The notes beneath the pieces were generated by a model, which saw nothing but the letters and a program-made list of their open reading frames with translations, had not been told where the DNA came from and ran no database searches. DNA of 43,980 nucleotides from an uncultured Pseudoxanthomonas sp. (GTDB lineage: Bacteria; Pseudomonadota; Gammaproteobacteria; Xanthomonadales; Xanthomonadaceae), in contig NZ_CAMPJD010000041.1 of the NCBI RefSeq assembly GCF_946886695.1, positions 1 through 43,980 of the forward strand, in the 5' to 3' direction. Numbering within the stretch: position 1 is the stretch's first letter; every line of letters starts with the position of its first letter. A program made the translations under genes and the position numbers. Positions 35,768 to 43,490 of this stretch are shown here, one piece after another.

Positions 35768-37108
35768 ATGAGCGACCGTATCCCCGAAGCCTGCGACCTG
35801 TTGATCGAAGCCGGCTTCGTGGTGCCGGTCGTCCCGCACGGCGTCGTGCTGGAAGACCACGCGGTCGCCGTCACCGCCGGCCGCATCGTTGCGATCCTGT
35901 CGGTGCACGAGGCGCGTACGCGCTTCGCCCCGCGCGAGACGGTATCGCGCCCTGATGCCGCGCTGATCCCGGGCATGGTCAACGCGCACACCCACAACCC
36001 CATGACGTTGTTGCGCGGCGTTGCCGACGACCTGCCGCTGAAGGTCTGGCTGCAGCAGCACATCTGGCCCATCGAGGGTGCGGTGATCGGCCCGGACTTC
36101 GTGGCCGACGGCATCACCTTGGCGATCGCCGAGATGCTCCGCGGCGGCACCACCTGCGTCAACGAGAACTACTTCTTCCCCGACGTGCAGGCCGCGACGT
36201 ACAAGCGCCACGGCTTCCGCGCACGCGTCGGGCTGCCGGTGATCGATTTCCCGACGGCCTGGGCGGCGTCGGACGACGAGTACTTCGAGAAGGCCGGCGA
36301 AGTGCACGACCAATGGCGGGACGACGCGCTGATCGCGACCGCGTTCGCCCCGCATGCGCCGTACACGGTGAACGACGCCAATTTCGAACGCGTGCGCATG
36401 CTGTCGGACCAGCTCGACGTGCCCGTGCACCTGCACCTGCACGAAACCGCACAGGAAGTGGAACAGTCGCTGGAGAAGCACGGCCAGCGCCCGATCGCGC
36501 GGCTGGACCGGCTGGGGCTGGTCAACGACCGCCTGATCGCCATCCACATGACCCAGCTCACCGAGGCGGAGATCCACCTCTGTGCCGAACGGGGGGTCAG
36601 CGTGGTGCACTGCCCGGAATCCAACCTCAAGCTCGCGTCCGGTTTCTGTCCGGCCTGCGCGCTGGAGCGTGCAGGCGTGACCTTGGCGGTGGGCACCGAC
36701 GGTTGTGCAAGCAACAACGACCTGGACATGTTCAGCGAGACGCGCACCGCGGCGCTGCTGGCCAAGGCAGTGGCGCAGGATGCCGCCGCGCTGGATGCGT
36801 TCAGTGCCTTGCGCGCGGCCACGCTGGGCGGCGCGAAGGCGATCGGTTTCGACGACCGCATCGGCTCGATTGAGCCGGGCAAGGAGGCCGACCTGGTCTG
36901 CGTGGATCTGTCCGCGCTGGAGACGCAGCCGCTGCACCACGTGGTGTCGCAGCTGATCTATGCCACCGGCCGCCAGCAGGTCAGCGATGTGTGGATCGCC
37001 GGCAAGGCGAAGCTGCGGCAGCGCGTGCTGGTCGAGATGGACATCGACGGCGTCATCGCCAATGCGCGTCAGTGGCGCGAACGGATCGCCGGTATCCGGC
37101 TGTCTTGA
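35768..37108 (+). CDS. TRZ/ATZ-family amidohydrolase, 5'-methylthioadenosine/S-adenosylhomocysteine deaminase type
   Basis: A 446-residue metal-dependent deaminase. Metal-ligand motif [20 protein letters not shown] (about 78-97), helix [14 protein letters not shown], histidines in [11 protein letters not shown] and [12 protein letters not shown], and the late aspartate in [15 protein letters not shown]. These match the MTA/SAH deaminase group (MtaD/SsnA type), which converts these to inosyl forms in the methionine salvage network. Xanthomonads carry it just upstream of ubiG, whose SAM-using reaction yields SAH; that link is inference. ATG 35768 chosen over an in-frame start inside the previous gene. 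Confidence 0.9.
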   Translation: MSDRIPEACDLLIEAGFVVPVVPHGVVLEDHAVAVTAGRIVAILSVHEARTRFAPRETVSRPDAALIPGMVNAHTHNPMTLLRGVADDLPLKVWLQQHIWPIEGAVIGPDFVADGITLAIAEMLRGGTTCVNENYFFPDVQAATYKRHGFRARVGLPVIDFPTAWAASDDEYFEKAGEVHDQWRDDALIATAFAPHAPYTVNDANFERVRMLSDQLDVPVHLHLHETAQEVEQSLEKHGQRPIARLDRLGLVNDRLIAIHMTQLTEAEIHLCAERGVSVVHCPESNLKLASGFCPACALERAGVTLAVGTDGCASNNDLDMFSETRTAALLAKAVAQDAAALDAFSALRAATLGGAKAIGFDDRIGSIEPGKEADLVCVDLSALETQPLHHVVSQLIYATGRQQVSDVWIAGKAKLRQRVLVEMDIDGVIANARQWRERIAGIRLS

Positions 37109-37111
37109 CAG

Positions 37112-37215
37112 CGTCATCCCAGCGAACGCTGGGATCCATGTGGACGTTGTGTTTGCTGTTTCCGATGCTGCTCCGAGCAAGCGAAAGATGGATCCCAGCG
37201 TTCGCTGGGACGACG
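37112..37215. repeat. Interspersed inverted repeat with palindromic arms
   Basis: Arms 37112-37139 and 37188-37215 are inverted copies (CATCCCAGCGAACGCTGGGA core), differing only near the outer end. Each arm is itself a hairpin (TCCCAGCG-AA-CGCTGGGA). It lies between the deaminase stop and ubiG and could limit read-through. Confidence 0.85.
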
Positions 37216-37245
37216 GAATTGGCGCCTCGCGGGGTCAGCCCGCTC

Positions 37246-37251
37246 TACAAT
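37246..37251 (+). promoter_or_regulatory. Possible -10 box giving a leaderless ubiG transcript
   Basis: TACAAT (TANAAT type) stands six bases before the ubiG ATG. A transcript from it would start at or next to the A of ATG. No good -35 hexamer and no Shine-Dalgarno other than GGCGG are seen. Confidence 0.35.
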
Positions 37252-37257
37252 GGCGGC

Positions 37258-37977
37258 ATGACGACCACGACTTCGCCCCGCGACGACAACTTCAGCCAGG
37301 CCGAACTCGACAAGTTCGGCGCCCTGGCCAACCGCTGGTGGGACCCCGATGGTCCGCAGAAGGCGCTGCACGCGCTGAATCCGGTCCGCCTGCAGTACGT
37401 GCGTGACCGTGCGCGCCTGCCGGGCGCCACCGCACTGGATGTCGGCTGTGGCGGGGGACTGCTGAGCGAAGCGCTGGCGCGCGAGGGCGCGCATGTCACC
37501 GCGATCGATCTGGCGCCCGAGCTGGTGAAGGTGGGGCGCCTGCACAAGCTGGAATCGGGCGTGCAGGTGGACTATCAGCTGCGTTCCGTCGAGTCGCTGG
37601 CCGAAGAGCGTCCCGGCAGTTTCGACGTGGTCACCTGCATGGAAATGCTGGAGCACGTGCCGGATCCGGCGGCCATCATCCGTGCCTGCCACACGCTGCT
37701 GAAGCCCGGCGGACAGCTGTTCCTGTCCACGCTGAACCGCACGCCGGCCGCCTTCGCACTGGCGATCGTCGGCGCCGAGTACATCGCACGGCTGCTGCCG
37801 AAGGGCACGCATCACTACAAGGAATTCATCAGGCCGTCCGAACTGGCTGGATGGCTGCGCGATGCCGGTTTCCAATTGCAGGACGTCACTGGCCTGGCCT
37901 ATGAACCATGGCGGCAGCGCGCACGGCTGACCTCGCGCACCGACGTGAACTACCTCGCCAGTGCGGTGAAGCCGTGA
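37258..37977 (+). CDS. ubiG: Ubiquinone biosynthesis O-methyltransferase UbiG
   Basis: A 239-residue SAM-dependent enzyme making both O-methylations of ubiquinone. Motif [21 protein letters not shown] (about 59-78), acid [13 protein letters not shown], post-[17 protein letters not shown] and [15 protein letters not shown] are canonical for UbiG, as is the start [21 protein letters not shown]. It overlaps gph by GTGA. Confidence 0.97.
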   Translation: MTTTTSPRDDNFSQAELDKFGALANRWWDPDGPQKALHALNPVRLQYVRDRARLPGATALDVGCGGGLLSEALAREGAHVTAIDLAPELVKVGRLHKLESGVQVDYQLRSVESLAEERPGSFDVVTCMEMLEHVPDPAAIIRACHTLLKPGGQLFLSTLNRTPAAFALAIVGAEYIARLLPKGTHHYKEFIRPSELAGWLRDAGFQLQDVTGLAYEPWRQRARLTSRTDVNYLASAVKP

Positions 37978-38669
37978 CGGCGGGGGTCTTCCCGCGCGCT
38001 GCGCTGTTCGACCTGGATGGCACGCTGCTGGACAGCGCGCCGGACATGCTGGCCACCGCGAACCGGATGCGCGCATCGCGCGGCGTTGGTGCGATGACGC
38101 TCGATGTCCTCCGGCCCCACGTCTCCAAGGGCGCGCGCGCGATGTTGGCGGCCGCGTTCCCGGAGATGGAGCAGGGATCCCGCGAAGCGCTGGTGCCTGA
38201 ATTCCTGGCGATCTACCAGGAAGAACTCGGCCGCCACAGCGTGTTGTTCGACGGCGTGGCGGAGATGCTCGAAGCGCTCGAGGCCGCAGGCAGTACGTGG
38301 GGCATCGTCACCAACAAGCCGGAATACCTGGCGCGCGACATTCTGCCGCAACTCGGTTGGGAGAGCCGCTGCGCCGTACTGATCGGTGGCGACACGCTGG
38401 CCGAGAAGAAACCGCATCCACTGCCGCTGCAGGCCGCGGCCGAACGCATCGGCATCGCCATCGCAGACTGCGTGTACGTGGGCGACGACGAGCGCGACAT
38501 CCAGTCGGCGCGTGCCGCCGGCATGCCGTCCATCGCGGCATTGTGGGGGTACCGGCAGGCGCACGAAGAACCTGCGCTGTGGCTGGCGGACGTGATGGTC
38601 GAATGGCCTGTGACGCTGGTCGAGCCGTCGGCCTGGCCCACAGCGCGGCTTGTTGCAGGAGCGACGTAA
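37974..38669 (+). CDS. gph: Phosphoglycolate phosphatase-like HAD hydrolase
   Basis: A 231-residue HAD phosphatase. Motif [15 protein letters not shown] (nucleophile D about 13), motif [10 protein letters not shown], lysine and motif III in EKKPHPLPL with [18 protein letters not shown]. It would clear 2-phosphoglycolate; some xanthomonad homologues of this ubiG neighbour are called N-acetylmuramic acid-6-phosphate phosphatase (MupP), which fits equally well. The GTG start overlaps the ubiG stop. Its last four codons and TAA are read from a REP arm (38654-38678), so the natural end may have been altered. Confidence 0.88.
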   Translation: MTAGVFPRAALFDLDGTLLDSAPDMLATANRMRASRGVGAMTLDVLRPHVSKGARAMLAAAFPEMEQGSREALVPEFLAIYQEELGRHSVLFDGVAEMLEALEAAGSTWGIVTNKPEYLARDILPQLGWESRCAVLIGGDTLAEKKPHPLPLQAAAERIGIAIADCVYVGDDERDIQSARAAGMPSIAALWGYRQAHEEPALWLADVMVEWPVTLVEPSAWPTARLVAGAT

Positions 38670-38782
38670 GTCGCGACCGCACGGCTGCGGTGTTCAGTCT
38701 TTCCGCTGGCAGTTCCCCACAGTGTCGTGGTCGTTTTCCCGAGCTCCCGGGCATCATGGTCGCGACTTACGTCGATCCTACA
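38654..38782. repeat. Paired REP palindrome (REPIN-like), copy 3
   Basis: Arms 38654-38678 and 38758-38782 (core GGAGCGACGTAAGTCGCGAC) are inverted with two mismatches. The left arm supplies the end of gph and the right arm ends 12 bases before the next ATG. Confidence 0.85.
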
Positions 38783-38794
38783 GGGTTTCAACGC

Positions 38795-39502
38795 ATGTCC
38801 GACTCCGCCGCCCTCGACAGCTTTCTCGACAAATGGCGTGCGCGTTGGCCCGAGTGGTCGGTGGCCGAGGTGTTCGTCGCGCCCGCGCGACGCGACATCG
38901 CGGTGGCATGGTTCGCGCTGCTGCAGGAGTTCGAGGACGCCCTGAACTTCACCGGCGATCCGCTGCCGGCGGATGCCAAGCTGGCGTGGTGGGGCGAGGA
39001 GCTGCGTGGCTGGGCAGGACAGCGCTCGCGCCACCCGCTCGGCCGGCGCCTCGAACCCGTGCGCGCCGACTGGGCAAGGCTCGCGGAGGCGCTGCCCACG
39101 TTGGCGGAAGCACGCGCGCAACCGCTGGACCGGAATGCGGGTTTTGCCGCGCTTTCGCGCTACGGCGATGCGGTCGCGGCCGTGGAAGCCGGGGTGCTGG
39201 GCCGCGCGCCCGCTTCACGCAGCATCGTCGCGCAGGCGCTCGCGATGCGATTGGCGGAGGCCGGCACGGCGGGTATTCCCATGGAGCTCAGGCAGGGCGG
39301 AAACGACGCACATGCGGCGCGTGCGTGGGCGAACTGGCTGCTGGGACAATGGACGCTACGCGAGGGCGCGCGCGAACGCCGCCTGGTGTCGGCCTTCGCG
39401 CACGGACGCCTGCGCCGGCTTGCACAGCGGAGCGAACCCGGCACGCTGCCATCGCGCGCCTCGCTCCTGTTCACCGGATGGCGCGCCGCACGCGGCGACT
39501 GA
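38795..39502 (+). CDS. Degenerate phytoene/squalene synthase-like protein
   Basis: A 235-residue protein with the fold pattern of the trans-isoprenyl head-to-head synthase family: PARRDIAVAWFALLQEFEDAL, then KLAWWGEELRGWAGQRSRHPLGRRL and a later helical half. The two aspartate-rich DxxxD motifs that bind diphosphate are absent, and it is shorter than active enzymes (about 280-350), so catalysis is unlikely. Such proteins (NDUFAF6-like) sometimes help assemble respiratory complexes. It lies after ubiG-gph. The ATG at 38795 begins MSDSAALDSFLDKWRARWPE. Confidence 0.7.
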   Translation: MSDSAALDSFLDKWRARWPEWSVAEVFVAPARRDIAVAWFALLQEFEDALNFTGDPLPADAKLAWWGEELRGWAGQRSRHPLGRRLEPVRADWARLAEALPTLAEARAQPLDRNAGFAALSRYGDAVAAVEAGVLGRAPASRSIVAQALAMRLAEAGTAGIPMELRQGGNDAHAARAWANWLLGQWTLREGARERRLVSAFAHGRLRRLAQRSEPGTLPSRASLLFTGWRAARGD

Positions 39503-39579
39503 AGGCGCAGTGGATCGCTGCGATAGCAGTCGCAAACCGACGTAACGGACTGTTTCATCTGGGGATTCCGGGCAGGGGG

Positions 39580-39585
39580 TACAAT
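39580..39585 (+). promoter_or_regulatory. Possible -10 box for folE2
   Basis: TACAAT 24 bases before the folE2 start; no clear -35 partner. Confidence 0.3.
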
Positions 39586-39609
39586 GCGCGGCATCCACTT
39601 CCCCCGTGC

Positions 39610-40548
39610 ATGACGATGTCTTCCTCGCTTCCCCAGGCGCCCCGCGCCGACCTCCCCGATGTCGCCCACCAGCGCGTGCCCTTGGCGCGTCCACTGGACT
39701 GGGTCGGCATGGAGAACATCGCATTGCCGGTCCGCATCACGGATGGGCAGGGCGGGCAATTGCAGGTGGCGGCCAGCATCGATCTGTCAGTGAACCTGGC
39801 AAACGCGGATGCGCGCGGCATCCACATGTCGCGCCTGTACCTGCAACTGCAGGACGGACTGGCGCGCGAAGCGATCACGCCCGCGGGCCTGCGGCACCTG
39901 CTGCAGGACAGCGTGGCCTCGCAGGCCGGCTTGGCCACGCAGGCGCGCCTGAAGATCCGTTACGAAGCGCTGCTGCAACGGAAGGCGCTGGAAAGCGACT
40001 ACGCCGGCTGGAAGCGCTACCCCGTCGAGATCGACGCCACGCTCGTCGACGGCCACCTGCAGTTGGCGCTGTCGTTCGCCGTGGAGTACTCCAGCACTTG
40101 CCCTGCGTCGGCCGCACTGTCGCGGCAGGCCAACGCGGAGCGTTTCGCAGGAGATTTTTCCGCTGCGCATCCGTTGTCGGTCAACGTGGTACACGACTGG
40201 CTGGCCTCCGAGCGCGGCCTGGCCGCCACGCCGCACGCGCAGCGCAGCCGGGCCAGCGTGCGGGTGGAATTGCGCCCGCAGTTCGACGAGCTGCCCCTTG
40301 TCGCCCTGGTCGACGCCATCGAAGCCGCGCTCGGCACCCCGGTGCAGACGGCGGTCAAGCGCGTGGATGAGCAGGCCTTTGCACGCCTCAATGCCGAGAA
40401 CCTCATGTTCTGCGAAGACGCCGCGCGTCGCGTGGCGTCGGTGCTGTCGGGTGACGCCCGCATTGCCCGCTACGACGCCGCCGTGGCGCACTACGAGAGT
40501 CTGCACCCGCACGACGCGGTGGCCCGCGTGAGTGGCAGCAACGACTGA
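39610..40548 (+). CDS. folE2: GTP cyclohydrolase FolE2
   Basis: A 312-residue type IB GTP cyclohydrolase that forms 7,8-dihydroneopterin triphosphate for folate and queuosine. Landmarks: PLDWVGMENIALPVRI start, DARGIHMSRLYLQLQ (His ligand region), and FAVEYSSTCPASAALSRQ with the catalytic cysteine (about residue 164), then LNAENLMFCEDAARRV. FolE2 works with metals other than zinc and is often induced by zinc shortage, but no Zur box was noted. ATG 39610 (MTMSSS) or 39616 are possible starts. Confidence 0.94.
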   Translation: MTMSSSLPQAPRADLPDVAHQRVPLARPLDWVGMENIALPVRITDGQGGQLQVAASIDLSVNLANADARGIHMSRLYLQLQDGLAREAITPAGLRHLLQDSVASQAGLATQARLKIRYEALLQRKALESDYAGWKRYPVEIDATLVDGHLQLALSFAVEYSSTCPASAALSRQANAERFAGDFSAAHPLSVNVVHDWLASERGLAATPHAQRSRASVRVELRPQFDELPLVALVDAIEAALGTPVQTAVKRVDEQAFARLNAENLMFCEDAARRVASVLSGDARIARYDAAVAHYESLHPHDAVARVSGSND

Positions 40549-40563
40549 AACCCAGGGGAGGGA

Positions 40564-40682
40564 TGTAGGAGCGACGTGAGTCGCGACGGGTGTTTTTCGG
40601 ATCGGACGCGAGAGCTGTATTCCGCGACTGACTCGCAGGCCTCTAGAGGGGCCGCCATCTGGATCGCGACTCACGTCGCTCC
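40564..40682. repeat. Paired REP palindrome (REPIN-like), copy 4
   Basis: Arms GGAGCGACGTGAGTCGCGA (40568-40586, with TGTA in front) and its inverse at 40664-40682. The arms carry a G where copies 2 and 3 have A. Confidence 0.82.
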
Positions 40683-40696
40683 CGCGCCAGGGAACA

Positions 40697-40993
40697 TCAT
40701 TTCCCCCGTTCGAGGACCAGCAAAGGATCGATGCGGACATCGAACCGCGCCTCCTGAAACTGGAGGCGACCGCGGATCGTGGCGCGTCGCAACGCGTCCT
40801 GGTGGTGAACGTTCGCGTCTACTTTCCGCGTTCGAGGACGAGCAGGGGATCGATGCGGACATCGAACCGCGCCTCCTGAAACTGAAGGCGACCGCTGATC
40901 GTGGCGCGTCGCAACGCGTCCGGGTGGTGAACGTTCGCGTCTACTTTCCGCGTTCTAGGACCAGCAAAGGATCGATGCGCACATCGAACCAGT
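40697..40993. repeat. Tandem repeat, 122-bp period, made from the end of the M23 gene
   Basis: Unit A 40697-40818 and unit B 40819-40940 are about 90 percent alike and both 122 bases long; the first about 53 bases also match 40941-40993, the true 3' end of the M23 gene. On the minus strand each unit therefore holds a copy of the DVRIDPLLVLERGK-stop tail followed by about 69 bases. Copies A and B lie beyond the gene stop and are out of use. Confidence 0.9.
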
Positions 40994-41795
40994 TCATCCC
41001 CCAATGCAGATGCGGCCCCGTCGCTCGCCCGGTCGCACCGACGGCACCGATCACCTGACCTGGCTCCACGCGATCCCCCACCTTCACGTCGATGCGCGAC
41101 AGGTGCAGGAAGTTGGAACTGACGCCATGGCCGTGGTCCAGCAACAGCGTGCCGCCGGTCAGGTAGAGGTCGGGGGCGGCGAAGGTCACCACGCCACCGG
41201 CGGGCGCCTTCACGGGCGTGCCGTTCGGCGCGGCGATATCCATGCCGGAATGCCCCGCACCGGGCTGGCCGTTGTAGACGCGGGCATTGCCGAAACGACC
41301 GCTGATGCGGCCCTGGACCGGCCACTGGAAGGGCAGGGCGAAGTCGGCGCGCTCGTCGTCGCGTGCGCGCGCCGCGGTGACCAGCGCCTGTTCGCGCTGG
41401 ATGCGCGCGGCGATCTCCGGCGGGGGATTGACCGTCTTGGGCGGCACGCCGTTGACGTTTTCCACCGGCCAGTCACGTGGAGCCACGGGGATGCTGACGG
41501 ATTCGCTGCGGCCGGAGGGCGTGGTGACCGAGACCTGCAGCGGCCCGGTTTCATCGCGGCCCACGCCAAGCACCACCGTGCCATAGCCCGTCGTGCGCAG
41601 CAGACGGTCGCGATACCGTACCTGGCTGCCCGGTGGGACTTTGCCGAATACCAGCGCACCCTGCGACACGCTGGCAGGAAACACCACGCGTTCTTCCTGC
41701 GAAACGGGAGCGGCGGGTGCCACATCCTGCGCGGCAACCAGGGGAATCCAGCCCGCACAGACAGCGGCGAGCAGCGCCGCGACCGCCAGCTTCAA
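40941..41795 (-). CDS. M23 family metallopeptidase (LytM-type), exported
   Basis: A 284-residue envelope protein. Signal peptide (LAVAALLAAVCAGWIPLVAA), a beta-rich middle domain, then the peptidase M23 domain: GHSGMDIAAP (HxxxD), LLLDHGHGVSSNFLHLSRID and HLHWGM (HxH), the full zinc ligand set, so it is likely active on peptidoglycan crosslinks. The TTG start overlaps the pyrC stop (TTGA). The C-terminal LVLERGK tail is the part duplicated downstream. Confidence 0.9.
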   Translation of the reverse strand: MKLAVAALLAAVCAGWIPLVAAQDVAPAAPVSQEERVVFPASVSQGALVFGKVPPGSQVRYRDRLLRTTGYGTVVLGVGRDETGPLQVSVTTPSGRSESVSIPVAPRDWPVENVNGVPPKTVNPPPEIAARIQREQALVTAARARDDERADFALPFQWPVQGRISGRFGNARVYNGQPGAGHSGMDIAAPNGTPVKAPAGGVVTFAAPDLYLTGGTLLLDHGHGVSSNFLHLSRIDVKVGDRVEPGQVIGAVGATGRATGPHLHWGMNWFDVRIDPLLVLERGK

Positions 41796-43138
41796 CGTGC
41801 GAACTCCAGGCGCTGGCCCACGGGTGTACCCACCAGGTGCTCACCGTTCCAGACCATGCGGCCATTGACCCATGTGGCGCCGACGCGGGAACGGAACGTG
41901 CGGCCTTCGAACGGCGACCAGCCGACCTTGGACAACACGTCCTCACGCTTCACGGTGAACGGCTCGTCGTCGATCAGCACCAGGTCGGCGAAGTAACCCT
42001 CGCGCAGATAGCCGCGTTCCTTGACGTCGAACAATTGCGCGGGCGCATGCGCGAACTTCTGCACCACGCGGGTCACGTCCATGCGGCCTTCATGCACCAG
42101 TTCCAATGCGGCGACCAGCGCGTATTGCACCAGCGGCAGGCCGGAAGGCGCCTGCACGTACGGCTTTTCCTTTTCTTCCAGCGTGTGCGGCGCATGGTCT
42201 GTGGCCAGCACGTCGATCACGTCGTCCACCAGCGCCCTGATCAGTGCCTCGCGGTCGCTGGCGTCCTTGATGGCCGGGTTGCACTTGATCAGGTTGCCCA
42301 GCGCGGCATAGTCGGCGCGGTCGAAGCGCAGGAAATGGATGCAGGTCTCGGCGGTGATCCGCTTGCGCGCGCCGTCCGCGTGCACCAGCGGGCCGGGCGT
42401 GAACAACGCCAGTTCATCGGCGGTGGAGATGTGCAGCACGTGCAGGCGGGTGCCGTGCTTGCGCGCCAGGGACATCGCCAGGCGGGTGGACTTGATGCAG
42501 GCTTCGCGGCTGCGGATGTCGGGGTGATGCTCGGCACTGAGCGCATCGCCGTACCTGGCCTGGAACGCGGCCAGGTTGGCGTCGATGGTCGGCGTGTCTT
42601 CGCAGTGGGTGATGATCGGCGTGGGCGCCTCGCGGAAGATCGCGTCCAGCGTGTCCGGGTTGTCGACCAGCATGTTGCCCGTGGAGGCGCCCATGAACAC
42701 CTTGATGCCCGGCGCGGTCTTCGGGTCCAGGGTACGGATCGCCTCCAGGTTGTCGTTGCTGGCACCCATGTAGAAGCCGTAATTGCCCCAGGCGCGGCCC
42801 TTGGCGCGCTGGTACTTGTCCTCCAGCGCAGCGGCGTCCAGCGTCGGCGGGCTGGTGTTGGGCATGTCCATGAACGTGGTCAGGCCCCCCGCCACGGCCG
42901 CTGCCGATTCGGTGGCCATGTCGCCCTTGTGCGGCATGCCGGGTTCGCGGAAATGTACCTGGTCGTCGATCATCCCCGGCAACAGCCAGCGGCCGGCGGC
43001 ATCGATGACGGTATCGCCGCCCTGGGGCACGATTTCGGCGGCGATGCGGGCGATGCGGCCATTCTCGAAGCGCAGGTCACCCTCGGTGACGCGGCCCTCG
43101 TTGACCAGGCGGGCGTTGACGATGACGGTGGCGGGCAT
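41792..43138 (-). CDS. pyrC: Dihydroorotase
   Basis: A 448-residue cyclic amidohydrolase of pyrimidine synthesis. The first metal motif reads MIDDQVHFREPGMPHKGDMA: the usual HxH begins with Q here (QVH), as in a known subgroup of dihydroorotases with DDQVHFREPG. Later ligands are present (IITHCEDTPTI, LHVLHISTADEL, and VLATDHAPHTLEEK with the catalytic aspartate). The ATG at 43138 overlaps the yidD stop (TGATG) and the 3' end overlaps the M23 start (TTGA). Confidence 0.92.
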   Translation of the reverse strand: MPATVIVNARLVNEGRVTEGDLRFENGRIARIAAEIVPQGGDTVIDAAGRWLLPGMIDDQVHFREPGMPHKGDMATESAAAVAGGLTTFMDMPNTSPPTLDAAALEDKYQRAKGRAWGNYGFYMGASNDNLEAIRTLDPKTAPGIKVFMGASTGNMLVDNPDTLDAIFREAPTPIITHCEDTPTIDANLAAFQARYGDALSAEHHPDIRSREACIKSTRLAMSLARKHGTRLHVLHISTADELALFTPGPLVHADGARKRITAETCIHFLRFDRADYAALGNLIKCNPAIKDASDREALIRALVDDVIDVLATDHAPHTLEEKEKPYVQAPSGLPLVQYALVAALELVHEGRMDVTRVVQKFAHAPAQLFDVKERGYLREGYFADLVLIDDEPFTVKREDVLSKVGWSPFEGRTFRSRVGATWVNGRMVWNGEHLVGTPVGQRLEFAR

Positions 43139-43395
43139 CAGTGGTTTCCTGTGCAGGAGTGGGGAAGGTCGGCGCCGTCCCTGGGAGGGACCGGATCGTG
43201 GCCGCCGGGGTGGAGCGGGTGGCAGCGGCCTATCCGGCGCACCGCCAGCCAGCTGCCCTTCAGCGGGCCGAAGCGGCCGATGGCCTCCATGGCGTACTCC
43301 GAACAGGAGGGCACGAAGCGGCAGCGAGGCCCCAGCAGCGGACTGATGAAGCGCTTGTAGCCCTTCAGCAGCAGGATGAGCAGGCGGGCGAGCAT
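43138..43395 (-). CDS. yidD: Membrane protein insertion efficiency factor YidD
   Basis: An 85-residue small membrane-associated protein, named for assisting YidC. It starts [20 protein letters not shown] and contains the conserved [19 protein letters not shown] and [10 protein letters not shown] motif with four cysteines. First gene of the overlapping yidD-pyrC-M23 unit. In many genomes yidD lies beside rnpA/yidC; this position is different. Confidence 0.94.
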   Translation of the reverse strand: MLARLLILLLKGYKRFISPLLGPRCRFVPSCSEYAMEAIGRFGPLKGSWLAVRRIGRCHPLHPGGHDPVPPRDGADLPHSCTGNH

Positions 43396-43417
43396 GGCCC
43401 GATGATACCGCGTCGGG

Positions 43418-43446
43418 TTGCCGCTGCCTCCCGGGTAGGCTATAAA
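43418..43446 (+). promoter_or_regulatory. Promoter of the AlgP/H1-like gene
   Basis: TTGCCG (43418-43423), 17-base spacer, TATAAA (43441-43446). The transcript would begin near 43453 at a short hairpin (TTCCCGA-TGC-TCGGGAA, 43455-43471). Confidence 0.55.
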
Positions 43447-43490
43447 AGCGCGCTTTCCCGATGCTCGGGAAGAACAAGGAAGCGCTGTTC

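Noticed and set aside
40671..40862. Small minus-strand frame in the tandem repeat
   Set aside because: It reads the repeat out of the M23 frame and has no start signal; the array is explained as duplicated gene tail.
40697..40993. CRISPR-like array
   Set aside because: Units are 122 bases and contiguous, with no short repeats or unique spacers.
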